Assembly: GCF_003815655.1 (NCBI RefSeq)
Contig: NZ_CP033917.1
Location: forward strand, 682,001 to 746,000
Direction: 5' to 3'
Origin: Chryseobacterium sp. G0201
GTDB lineage: Bacteria; Bacteroidota; Bacteroidia; Flavobacteriales; Weeksellaceae
DNA length: 64,000 nucleotides
A model generated the notes under the pieces. The model saw only the letters and a list, made by a program, of their open reading frames with translations, had not been told where the DNA came from and did not search any database. The position numbers and the translations under genes were made by a program. Each line of letters opens with the position of its first letter. Position 1 is the stretch's first letter. Positions 7,875-15,315 of the stretch are shown here, piece after piece.

Positions 7875-8324
7875 TTATTCTTCCCATGCAATAGGAATAT
7901 AAACTGTAACATATCCATCTACATCTAATTGAGCGTCAGAAACCACACCTACCACCGAGCCATAACCAACCCAACCACCTTGCCCCTGCATCGCGGTAAA
8001 AGTATAAGTTCCGGCAGGGATTCCGTCATAATATTTGGGTAAAGACTGAAATCCTCCACTTGCATATGTGTCATACGATTCTCCCGTAACATTATTTGTG
8101 GCAACAAAACTTCCTACATCATAATTGCCGGAAAGGATTTTAGTACCTGTACTGGAAAGTAATCCGTAACGTACATGATAAGTCTTTGTTTTTGATACCT
8201 CTTTTGATTTTTTAGTATTCACATTTGCCTGAGAATCCATCATAAGATCATCGTTTGAAGAACAACCTGTAAAGATTGTAGCCAATGCGGCAAAAGCTAA
8301 AATTTTAACTATTGAATTTTTCAT
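7875..8324 (-). CDS. Small lipoprotein of unknown function
   Basis: This 149-residue protein begins with a lipoprotein signal peptide (K-N-S-I-V-K-I-L-A-F-A-A-L-A-T-I-F-T-G-C), with the lipobox cysteine at about residue 21 followed by S-S-N-D-D. The mature part is rich in Gly, Tyr, Thr and Ser and likely forms a small beta domain. I recognise no family. The acidic residues after the cysteine resemble the lipoprotein export signal that moves Bacteroidota lipoproteins to the cell surface (inference). It is monocistronic with its own -7 box (8345-8352). Confidence 0.75.
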   Translation of the reverse strand: MKNSIVKILAFAALATIFTGCSSNDDLMMDSQANVNTKKSKEVSKTKTYHVRYGLLSSTGTKILSGNYDVGSFVATNNVTGESYDTYASGGFQSLPKYYDGIPAGTYTFTAMQGQGGWVGYGSVVGVVSDAQLDVDGYVTVYIPIAWEE

Positions 8325-8344
8325 ATTAATATAATTTGGTAATT

Positions 8345-8352
8345 CAAAAATA
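8345..8352 (-). promoter_or_regulatory. -7 promoter element of the lipoprotein gene
   Basis: The minus strand reads TATTTTTG (TAnnTTTG), 21 bases before the start codon. Confidence 0.55.
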
Positions 8353-8634
8353 TAAATTTTATATTAATCCAATGAAAATCAACAGTTAACATTTGTTTAT
8401 ATTAAATCGATATGAAATAAGTACGCATGTAGAAAAGATGTAGAAAAATATAATGAAACTTAAATTCATTCAAAATTAAATAAACATCAACCCAATTTTA
8501 CAATTAGCAAAACAACATTTTAATATATTTTTAGAATATTTAACATTAGTTAACTAAAGGTTGGCTTCATAATTGAAAATATTCTTACAGTTAAAGTCTA
8601 TTCGACTAAAACAACCCTTATTAAAATTTGAGTT
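8353..8634. other. AT-rich divergent intergenic stretch
   Basis: This is the rest of the 310 bases between the divergent lipoprotein genes. Apart from the -7 box of the leftward gene I see no gene, structured RNA or repeat. Confidence 0.5.
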
Positions 8635-9180
8635 ATGAAAAATATAGTATTAACAGGGCTTTTGTCAGTTTTTTTATTGACGGCCTGTAAGAAAGACGAT
8701 CAAGTAGCTGAAAAGTCTCTTGAACAGCAGAAAATAGAATTTCAGTCAAAACAACTTGAAATAGAGAAGCAAAAATTAGCCATTGAAAAAGAAAAAATGG
8801 CTTATGAAGCTCAAAAAAAAGCAGACAGCATAGTTGAAGTTCAAAAAGCTAAAACTGCAGCCAATAATTCAAAACCACAGGTCATAAGAGAAACAAAAAC
8901 CATTTACAGAGATAGAGAATCAAATTCTAGCTCTAACAATGGAACATACGCAGATAACGGAAACAGTTCTACAGGAACCACTGCAACCAAGAAAAAGGGG
9001 ATGAGTAAAGCTGCAAAAGGTACCATTATCGGTACAGTAGGTGGTGCTGCTGCAGGTGCGATCATTGCTAAGAAAAACAGAGGTCTTGGTGCCGTGATTG
9101 GAGGTGTAGTTGGTGGTGCAACAGGCTATACAATTGGTAGAGCCGGTGACAGAAAAGATGGTAGAGTTCAACCAAAATAA
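8635..9180 (+). CDS. Glycine-zipper lipoprotein with coiled-coil segment
   Basis: This 181-residue protein starts with a lipoprotein signal (L-L-S-V-F-L-L-T-A-C, Cys at about 18). It continues with a charged coiled coil made of repeated Q-K/E-I-E-K-Q-K heptads (about 28-75), a Ser/Asn-rich linker, and a glycine-zipper domain (about 120-170) with G-T-V-G-G-A-A-A-G-A-I-I and G-G-V-V-G-G-A-T-G. YMGG-type glycine-zipper domains are associated with outer membranes. It ends in a terminator whose stem overlaps the upstream part of the next open frame. The cellular role is unknown. Confidence 0.82.
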   Translation: MKNIVLTGLLSVFLLTACKKDDQVAEKSLEQQKIEFQSKQLEIEKQKLAIEKEKMAYEAQKKADSIVEVQKAKTAANNSKPQVIRETKTIYRDRESNSSSNNGTYADNGNSSTGTTATKKKGMSKAAKGTIIGTVGGAAAGAIIAKKNRGLGAVIGGVVGGATGYTIGRAGDRKDGRVQPK

Positions 9181-9202
9181 TTAATATTTTCACAATAAAT
9201 TT

Positions 9203-9235
9203 AAAAGATTGCTTATTTTTAGGCAATCTTTTTTT
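9203..9235 (+). terminator. Terminator of the glycine-zipper lipoprotein gene
   Basis: A 10-bp perfect stem (AAAAGATTGC 9203-9212, GCAATCTTTT 9223-9232) is followed by T residues. A TTG at 9209 that would extend the next gene lies inside this stem, which argues against that start. Confidence 0.85.
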
Positions 9236-10870
9236 ATGATCTTAATTCTGCTTTCAACGATTATCCTTATTCCAACCTTGCTGGGTTTCGGGAAAATTAT
9301 GGAAAATGTTTCAGGTTCTTTATTTGAAGGAATTTCTTCTAAAATCTTTTCCGGAATATTGGGAATCAGTTTAATATGGACGATTCTTGCCTTTTTTATT
9401 CCTCTTAATATTTATGTAGAAATTGTTACTATTTTATTAGGGCTGCTTTATTTTTTTAAAGAGAAATTATATGAAAATTTCTATATATTTTCAAGAAAAG
9501 ATGTAATTTCAATTGCACTCATTTCAATTGTCATCCTATTAGCAAGTTCTTATTATCCTTATATATTAGATCATTTCGGTTATTATGTTCCGACCATAAA
9601 ATGGCTCACAGAATACGGACTGGTAAAAGGTATTTCAAATCTTGATCTTACGTTGGGACAAATGTCTATCTGGCATATTTTCCAAGCTGGATTCTCAAAT
9701 TTTTCAGATCCATTTTTAAGAATTAATGCTGTTTTATTAATTGTTTACACAATTTATATTACTGAAAAGAAAAGCTGGATTCAACACTGTTTCATTCCAA
9801 TTCTTCTATTATTTTCACAATCCCCAAGCCCGGATTTGCCTGTCATTATTTTTTCATTGATTATCTTAAAAGAGATTCTTTCAGGAAATAAAAATGCGTC
9901 GTTATTAATAGGATTTTCAGTCTTTATTTTTGCCATAAAACCTACGATGATCTGGCTTCCAATTTTAAGTTTCCTCTACTCTATTCTTATTATTAAGTCA
10001 AATTTTAAAAGTCTGATTTTTGGGACTTTAATTCTTATTTTATTTTTCATTAAAAATATCTGGACTTTCGGTTATCCGATTTTCCCGGTTTCAATCGGCG
10101 ATTTGGGAGTTAACTGGCAACCCAATCCCGAAGTTTTAAAAATCTCGTCTCAATATGCTATTTTGAAGACGTATGATATGCAATATTCTTATCAGGAAAT
10201 TCAGCAATTTTCTACAATCGATTACATTAAAAACTGGCTTTTATTAAATGGTATTAAATCAAAAATTAACATTCTTTTTATTGTAAGCCTATTAATCTTT
10301 ATATGTTTTACAGTTATTAAAAAAAATAAAATCATAACGCTGATTTGTATTTCATTAATCATAAAAACCGTTTTAGTTCTTTTATTTTCTGCACAATACA
10401 GATTTTTTATTGATGTTTTTTTTGTGATATTTTTTGTAATGTTCATTAATTATTTCACCAAAAAGAAAGCTTTTTTTGTTTTTATATCATTAAGTATATT
10501 TTTCGTCGGATTTTTATCTTTCCCGAATCTTATTCAAAAATATGTGCCAAGCTTTAGATTAAGCAAATTCATGGGAACATTTGAAAAAGAACAATTATAC
10601 AAACCATCAAGCTATATTTATAATAATTTCAGCACGCAAAAAGTCGGAAATTTGAAGTTTAATATTTCAAAAAAATATTCTTTTAGTTTTGACACACAAC
10701 TTCCTGCAATTTCTACAAGTTATATTTCTGATGATGTAAAAGCAGAAATTTTTCCACAACTTATTGATGAAAACAATATCAAAAAAGGATTTATCTGGAA
10801 AAAAATGACTCCAAAAGAGAAAAAAGAAGCCCAAAACGTTATCAATACTATCGAAAATACCAATAAATAG
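9236..10870 (+). CDS. Polytopic membrane protein, LIC_10190-like family
   Basis: This 544-residue protein begins at the ATG at 9236; a TTG 27 bases earlier lies inside the preceding terminator stem and is rejected. At least ten hydrophobic helices cover residues 1 to about 430, followed by a soluble C-terminal part of about 110 residues. The segment near residues 108-150 (D-H-F-G-Y-Y-V-P-T-I-K-W-L, then L-G-Q-M-S-I-W-H-I-F-Q-A-G) resembles a family of integral membrane proteins found in Leptospira and Bacteroidota that look like GT-C-type or oligosaccharide-handling proteins. The family assignment is from memory of these motifs and is moderate. A role in surface glycan assembly is possible, given a GT2 gene 2 kb upstream. 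Confidence 0.6.
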   Translation: MILILLSTIILIPTLLGFGKIMENVSGSLFEGISSKIFSGILGISLIWTILAFFIPLNIYVEIVTILLGLLYFFKEKLYENFYIFSRKDVISIALISIVILLASSYYPYILDHFGYYVPTIKWLTEYGLVKGISNLDLTLGQMSIWHIFQAGFSNFSDPFLRINAVLLIVYTIYITEKKSWIQHCFIPILLLFSQSPSPDLPVIIFSLIILKEILSGNKNASLLIGFSVFIFAIKPTMIWLPILSFLYSILIIKSNFKSLIFGTLILILFFIKNIWTFGYPIFPVSIGDLGVNWQPNPEVLKISSQYAILKTYDMQYSYQEIQQFSTIDYIKNWLLLNGIKSKINILFIVSLLIFICFTVIKKNKIITLICISLIIKTVLVLLFSAQYRFFIDVFFVIFFVMFINYFTKKKAFFVFISLSIFFVGFLSFPNLIQKYVPSFRLSKFMGTFEKEQLYKPSSYIYNNFSTQKVGNLKFNISKKYSFSFDTQLPAISTSYISDDVKAEIFPQLIDENNIKKGFIWKKMTPKEKKEAQNVINTIENTNK

Positions 10871-10908
10871 AACCAATCCGGAAACTTTATTATGTGGAGA
10901 AAAATCGG

Positions 10909-10916
10909 TAATTTTG
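10909..10916 (+). promoter_or_regulatory. -7 promoter element of aroC, abutting the start codon
   Basis: TAATTTTG (exact TAnnTTTG) ends only four bases before the ATG at 10921. If the usual spacing holds, transcription would begin at or next to the A of the start codon, giving a leaderless mRNA. Confidence 0.6.
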
Positions 10917-10920
10917 TATC

Positions 10921-11991
10921 ATGTTCAATACTTTAGGTAATCTTCTCAGTCTTACAACATTTGGAGAAAGTCACGGTGTGGCTTATGGTGGAATCATCAA
11001 TAATTTTCCGGCAGGTTTGGAAATCGATCTTGATAAAGTTCAGTACGAATTAGATCGCAGAAAACCAGGTCAATCGGCTATTGTTACACAAAGAAAAGAA
11101 AGTGACACCGTAAAATTTCTTTCAGGAATGTTTGAAGGAAAAACCACCGGAACTCCAATTGGTTTTATCATCGAAAACGAAAATCAGAAATCAAAAGATT
11201 ATGATCACATCGCCAATTCTTACCGTCCGAGTCATGCAGATTTTACGTACGATCAAAAATATGGGATCAGAGACTATCGTGGTGGTGGAAAATCTTCTGC
11301 GAGAGAAACAATCAACTGGGTTGTTGCTGGTGCGCTTGCAAAACAACTTTTATCAGATATCGAGATCAACGCTTACGTTTCTTCTGTAGGCGATATTTTC
11401 TGTGAAAAACCATATCAGGCTTTAGATTTTTCTAAAACCGAGAGCAATGAAGTTCGTTGTCCTGATGCAGAAACAGCAGAAAAAATGATCGCAAGAATCA
11501 AAGAGATCAAAAAAGAAGGAAACACGATCGGAGGAACGATTACTTGTGTAATTAAAAACGTTCCTGTCGGAATTGGAGAACCTATTTTCTCTAAACTTCA
11601 GGCAGAACTAGCAAAAGCGATGTTAAATATCAATGCCTGCAAAGGTTTTGAATATGGAAGCGGATTTTGCGGAGCTAAAATGACAGGAAGTGAGCACAAT
11701 GACGGTTTCAACACAGATTTCACAACAAAATCTAATCTTTCTGGAGGAATTCAAGGTGGAATTTCGAATGGAATGGATATTTATTTCCGTGTTGCTTTCA
11801 AACCTGTGGCTACGATTTTAAGACCTCAGGAAAGCGTTGACAAATACGGAAATCCTGCTATCGTGGAAGGAAAAGGAAGACATGATCCTTGTGTGGTTCC
11901 AAGAGCTGTTCCTGTAGTAGAAAGTTTAGCAGCTTTCGTTTTAGCAGACTTATTTTTGATCAACAAAACAAGAAACATCAATAATTTTTAA
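10921..11991 (+). CDS. aroC: Chorismate synthase
   Basis: The enzyme converts 5-enolpyruvylshikimate-3-phosphate to chorismate, the last common step of aromatic amino acid synthesis, using reduced FMN. The 356-residue length is normal, and the signatures are present: G-E-S-H-G (15-19), R-P-S-H-A-D (102-107), [10 protein letters not shown] (120-129) and R-H-D-P (320-323) with V-P-R-A-V-P-V-V-E after it. The N-terminus [17 protein letters not shown] matches the family start, which supports the ATG at 10921 even though the -7 box is only four bases away. A thioredoxin-fold gene follows 15 bases after the stop and is probably cotranscribed. Confidence 0.97.
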   Translation: MFNTLGNLLSLTTFGESHGVAYGGIINNFPAGLEIDLDKVQYELDRRKPGQSAIVTQRKESDTVKFLSGMFEGKTTGTPIGFIIENENQKSKDYDHIANSYRPSHADFTYDQKYGIRDYRGGGKSSARETINWVVAGALAKQLLSDIEINAYVSSVGDIFCEKPYQALDFSKTESNEVRCPDAETAEKMIARIKEIKKEGNTIGGTITCVIKNVPVGIGEPIFSKLQAELAKAMLNINACKGFEYGSGFCGAKMTGSEHNDGFNTDFTTKSNLSGGIQGGISNGMDIYFRVAFKPVATILRPQESVDKYGNPAIVEGKGRHDPCVVPRAVPVVESLAAFVLADLFLINKTRNINNF

Positions 11992-12006
11992 TATAAAATT
12001 AATAGT

Positions 12007-12570
12007 ATGAAAAATTACTGGGATAAAGGAATTTCTTTCGAAGAGTATGTAAATACAGGAAGAGAAAGATTAGAAAATCCAACCACTGAACAGGACAAAG
12101 ATTATAAACAATATTACGAATTGGGACTTCAAAGAATGGAAAGAACTTTAAAAAAGTACACTCCGGATGAAGAACAATTAAAAGAATTAGAATCTAAAAA
12201 CTTCGACGGAAAAATTTTAATCATTTCTGAAACTTGGTGCGGTGATGCAAGTGCAACTGTTCCTGCTTTGATTAAATTTTTCGAAGGTCACAACGAAGTA
12301 AGAATATTTTTAAGAGACAGCGATAAAAGTCTGATCAGTCAATTTCAAACCAACGGAACAGAATCTATCCCGAAAGTTATTATATTGGATAAAGATTTTA
12401 ACGTAAAAAATTCTTGGGGACCTCGTCCAAAATTCGGAAAGGAATTGTTAATGAAATATAAAGCCGATCCTGAAGCATATACAAAAGATCAGTTTTATAA
12501 TGATCTGCAATTGTATTATGCTAAAAACAGAGGTAAAGATGCTGTTCAGGAGATTTTAGAATTGCTTTAA
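12007..12570 (+). CDS. Thioredoxin-fold protein with a single-cysteine WCGDA motif
   Basis: This 187-residue cytoplasmic protein has a helical N-terminus and a thioredoxin fold (about 65-187) of the Thioredoxin_9 type. The usual CxxC is W77-C78-G79-D80-A81, so the second cysteine is replaced by Ala, and the cis-proline is at about 123 in S-I-P-K. Such proteins cannot perform standard dithiol exchange but may act by a monothiol route. It follows aroC by 15 bases, so it is probably in the same transcript. Its substrate is unknown. Confidence 0.8.
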   Translation: MKNYWDKGISFEEYVNTGRERLENPTTEQDKDYKQYYELGLQRMERTLKKYTPDEEQLKELESKNFDGKILIISETWCGDASATVPALIKFFEGHNEVRIFLRDSDKSLISQFQTNGTESIPKVIILDKDFNVKNSWGPRPKFGKELLMKYKADPEAYTKDQFYNDLQLYYAKNRGKDAVQEILELL

Positions 12571-12606
12571 TTATTAAATATTAATTACTAATAAATATGC
12601 ACATAG

Positions 12607-12689
12607 TTTGTCATTCCGTAGGAATCTAAGCTGAGTTTGTTAAAAATTTATTACTAATCACTTTGTTGAGATTCCTCCGGAATGACAAA
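12607..12689. repeat. Long imperfect palindrome, TTTGTCATTCCG family
   Basis: A 21-base arm at 12607-12627 (TTTGTCATTCCG, then TAGGAATCT) is repeated inverted at 12669-12689 with one mismatch. The 41 bases between are AT-rich. It is intergenic, between two thioredoxin-fold genes. It looks like a member of a dispersed palindromic repeat family and may also act as a terminator. Confidence 0.75.
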
Positions 12690-12743
12690 TATTATGTTTA
12701 AATTCCTAAGTTTAAGATTTACAATTTTTATTAAAAAGTAAAA

Positions 12744-13283
12744 ATGAAAAAAAATATAATTTATATAATATTAATCGCCATTATCGGTGTGATTGCTTTC
12801 GTTCCGGGAGTAAAGCATACTCTTAAAGATATGTTTTTCCCGATCGCAACGATTGAAAATGCAGTACACATCAGCGAAGAAGATTATGATATCGAATTAA
12901 AAGGAATCAACGTTCCAAGTACGAATCTTAAAAACTTTAAAGACAAACCTGTTTTCCTGAATTTCTGGGGAACCTGGTGCCCGCCTTGCAGAAAAGAGTG
13001 GCCTTCAATTCAAAAATTATATGACACCAGAAAAGGAAATGTAGATTTTGTATTAATCGCAATGAATGACCAAGAACCTGCTGTAAGAAAGTTTTTAGAA
13101 GAAAATAAATATAATGTTCCTGTTTATATTGCTCAAAGTCCGATCTCAGAAAAGCTGTTGCCAAAGGTATTCCCAACTACTTTTCTTTTAGATAAGAATG
13201 GTAGAATTTTAATCAAAGAAGATGCATCAAGAGATTGGAACACAGAATCTACCCATCAATTTATTGATAATATTATTAAGTAA
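12744..13283 (+). CDS. TlpA/ResA-like membrane-anchored thioredoxin
   Basis: This 179-residue protein has one N-terminal membrane segment (about 4-22) and an extracytoplasmic thioredoxin domain with the active site W78-C79-P80-P81-C82 in F-L-N-F-W-G-T-W-C-P-P-C. The cis-proline is in V-F-P-T-T-F. TlpA/ResA proteins keep periplasmic cysteines reduced, for instance for cytochrome c maturation or outer-membrane protein folding. Both cysteines are present, unlike in the preceding WCGDA protein. A palindromic repeat separates it from that gene, so it may be transcribed separately. Confidence 0.88.
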   Translation: MKKNIIYIILIAIIGVIAFVPGVKHTLKDMFFPIATIENAVHISEEDYDIELKGINVPSTNLKNFKDKPVFLNFWGTWCPPCRKEWPSIQKLYDTRKGNVDFVLIAMNDQEPAVRKFLEENKYNVPVYIAQSPISEKLLPKVFPTTFLLDKNGRILIKEDASRDWNTESTHQFIDNIIK

Positions 13284-13368
13284 TATTTAACTAAAATTTT
13301 TATTGAGTTGGTACGGAATTTGCGAAATTTGTATAGTTGAAAAAAATTATTTTAAAACTAAACACACA

Positions 13369-13716
13369 ATGAAGTATTCAAAATTAAATCTGGCAAAAGA
13401 AGCCATTAGCCATAAAGGTTTCGTAAAAAAAATTCCTGATATATTCAGGATGATAAAAATGTGGAGAAAAGGAGCTTATCCTGTCAATTCAATTGATATT
13501 ATTCTTCCTTTATTAGGTCTTGTCTATGTGATCTCACCGATCGATCTACTTCCTGAGGTTGCAATACCTGTTTTAGGAGTTTTAGATGACTTGGCAGTTT
13601 TATCATTAACGATTCCTAAACTGGTAAAAGAAGTAGACAAGTTTTTACTTTGGGAAGCCGAAAAAGAATACAGCTCGGGTCAGACTAAAGTAATTGACGC
13701 GCAATTAATAAAATAG
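13369..13716 (+). CDS. DUF1232 (YkvA-like) small membrane protein
   Basis: The 115-residue protein starts best at the ATG at 13369; an upstream TTG-started extension lies in promoter-like DNA and lacks family similarity. The DUF1232 signature is clear: Y-V-I-S-P-I-D-L-L-P-E-V, then P-V-L-G-V-L-D-D-L-A-V-L. The family has a short membrane-associated helical hairpin and no established biochemical function. A strong terminator follows within 5 bases. Confidence 0.88.
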   Translation: MKYSKLNLAKEAISHKGFVKKIPDIFRMIKMWRKGAYPVNSIDIILPLLGLVYVISPIDLLPEVAIPVLGVLDDLAVLSLTIPKLVKEVDKFLLWEAEKEYSSGQTKVIDAQLIK

Positions 13717-13720
13717 TATA

Positions 13721-13749
13721 AAACCATTCCTTTTCGGAATGGTTTTTTT
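13721..13749 (+). terminator. Terminator of the DUF1232 gene
   Basis: A perfect 10-bp stem (AAACCATTCC 13721-13730, GGAATGGTTT 13736-13745) with a five-base loop is followed by TTTT. Confidence 0.9.
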
Positions 13750-13856
13750 GTAAAATATTTTCAGTGTTAATTGCTAATAATTATCATTCACAATTAACTT
13801 ACGAAGTAAAATTGACAATTGACCTTTTTCATTTCTACTTTTCGCTTCCAAATCCT

Positions 13857-13864
13857 TAAATTTG
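13857..13864 (+). promoter_or_regulatory. -7 promoter element of the pyrE-pyrF fusion
   Basis: TAAATTTG (exact TAnnTTTG) lies 19 bases before the ATG at 13884. Confidence 0.6.
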
Positions 13865-13883
13865 CAACATCTAATAAAAAATA

Positions 13884-15263
13884 ATGGAAAGTAAAAAAGA
13901 ATTCTTTTTGGAGTGCTACAAGCTAGGTATCATTAAATTCGGAAGATTCACTTTAAAAAGTGGTATTGAAAGTCCGTTTTATGTAGACTTAAGACCTTTA
14001 GCCTCAGATCCTAAAATTTTAAAAAGTCTTGCTAATTATTTATTGGACATGCTTCCTTTAGATAATTTTGATTTGATCTGCGGAGTTCCTTACGCTGCAC
14101 TTCCGATGGCAACAGCTATGTCTTTGGAAAGCTACATTCCGTTGATTATCAAAAGAAAAGAAGCAAAAGATTACGGTACTAAAAAAATGATTGAAGGAAT
14201 TTACCAAAAAGGACAAAATTGTCTTTTGGTAGAAGATGTGATTACGTCAGGAAAATCTTTAGTAGAAACTATTGGTGAAATCGAGCAGGAAGACCTTAAA
14301 GTTGCCGACATCGTTGTTGTTCTAGACAGAGAACAAGGCGGAAAACAACTTTTAGAAAGCAGAGGATTCAGAGTTCACACACTTTTCAATATTTCAGAAG
14401 TTTGCGAGATTCTTCAGGAAACAGGAGATCTTAGTGATGAAGAAGTAAAAAGAATTCAGGATTTTCTTCAAGGGAATCATATTCAGTTTGAAGAAAAAAC
14501 AAGATGTTCTTATGAGCAGAAATTACAAAATGCTCAACATTCGGTTTCTAAAAAATTATTAGAAACAGCTTTAGCAAAACAATCAAACCTTATCGCTTCT
14601 GCAGACGTTACCACAACCCAGGAATTGTTGGAACTGGCAGAAAAAGTAGGTCCAAATATAATTGCATTAAAAACGCACATCGATATTATTTCTGATTTCG
14701 ATTACGAAAAAACAATCGTTCCATTAAAAGCATTGGCTACAAAATATCAGTTCTTATTAATGGAGGACAGAAAATTTGCCGACATCGGAAATACTCAGGA
14801 ATTACAGTTCACAAGCGGAGTTTTTAAAATTACAGATTGGGCAGATTTTGTAACATCTCAAGTTATCGGAGGTTTTGAGTCGTTGGATTGCTTCAAAAAC
14901 GTAGGTGTTGTGGCCATCATTGGAATGTCTTCAAAAGGAACTTTAACAACAAACAGTTATAGAGAAGAAGCTCTTAAAGTAGCCTTATCTCACCCAAATG
15001 TAATCGGAGGTGTTTCTCAAAACCCTATTCCTGAGGAGATCTTATTATTTACACCAGGCGTGAATCTGGCAGATTCAGGAGACGGAAAAGGACAACAATA
15101 TAATACTCCGGAGCATGTATTTAAAACCCTTCACACAGATTTCATCATTGTAGGAAGAGGAATTTATAAATCTGATAACCCTGAACAGGCTTCTATCACG
15201 TATAAAAACGAAGGTTGGAGCGCCTATTTAAATTCTTTAGAAAAAAAAGCAATTCAGAACTAA
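13884..15263 (+). CDS. Bifunctional orotate phosphoribosyltransferase / orotidine-5'-phosphate decarboxylase (UMP synthase-like fusion)
   Basis: This 459-residue protein joins the last two steps of UMP synthesis. Residues 1 to about 200 are PyrE-like, with the PRPP loop L-L-V-E-D-V-I-T-S-G-K (114-124). Residues about 218-459 are PyrF-like, with the catalytic E-D-R-K-F-A-D-I-G-N-T (Lys297 and Asp300) and the phosphate-binding V-G-R-G-I-Y near the C-terminus. The order (PyrE first) and the E-D-R-K-F-A-D-I-G-N-T wording resemble eukaryotic UMP synthase more than the separate bacterial enzymes. The two halves are in one uninterrupted frame. Such a fusion would pass OMP directly between active sites. 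Confidence 0.93.
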   Translation: MESKKEFFLECYKLGIIKFGRFTLKSGIESPFYVDLRPLASDPKILKSLANYLLDMLPLDNFDLICGVPYAALPMATAMSLESYIPLIIKRKEAKDYGTKKMIEGIYQKGQNCLLVEDVITSGKSLVETIGEIEQEDLKVADIVVVLDREQGGKQLLESRGFRVHTLFNISEVCEILQETGDLSDEEVKRIQDFLQGNHIQFEEKTRCSYEQKLQNAQHSVSKKLLETALAKQSNLIASADVTTTQELLELAEKVGPNIIALKTHIDIISDFDYEKTIVPLKALATKYQFLLMEDRKFADIGNTQELQFTSGVFKITDWADFVTSQVIGGFESLDCFKNVGVVAIIGMSSKGTLTTNSYREEALKVALSHPNVIGGVSQNPIPEEILLFTPGVNLADSGDGKGQQYNTPEHVFKTLHTDFIIVGRGIYKSDNPEQASITYKNEGWSAYLNSLEKKAIQN

Positions 15264-15291
15264 AATCTTACGAAATCTATTCAAAATAAGT

Positions 15292-15299
15292 TATATTTG
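15292..15299 (+). promoter_or_regulatory. -7 promoter element of the 940-residue outer-membrane protein gene
   Basis: TATATTTG (exact TAnnTTTG) lies 16 bases before the TTG start at 15316, supporting that start. Confidence 0.55.
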
Positions 15300-15315
15300 G
15301 TACTTTATCAGAATT

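Noticed and set aside
9209..9235. Upstream TTG start for the polytopic membrane protein
   Set aside because: The extra codons lie inside a clear terminator stem of the preceding gene; ATG at 9236 is better.
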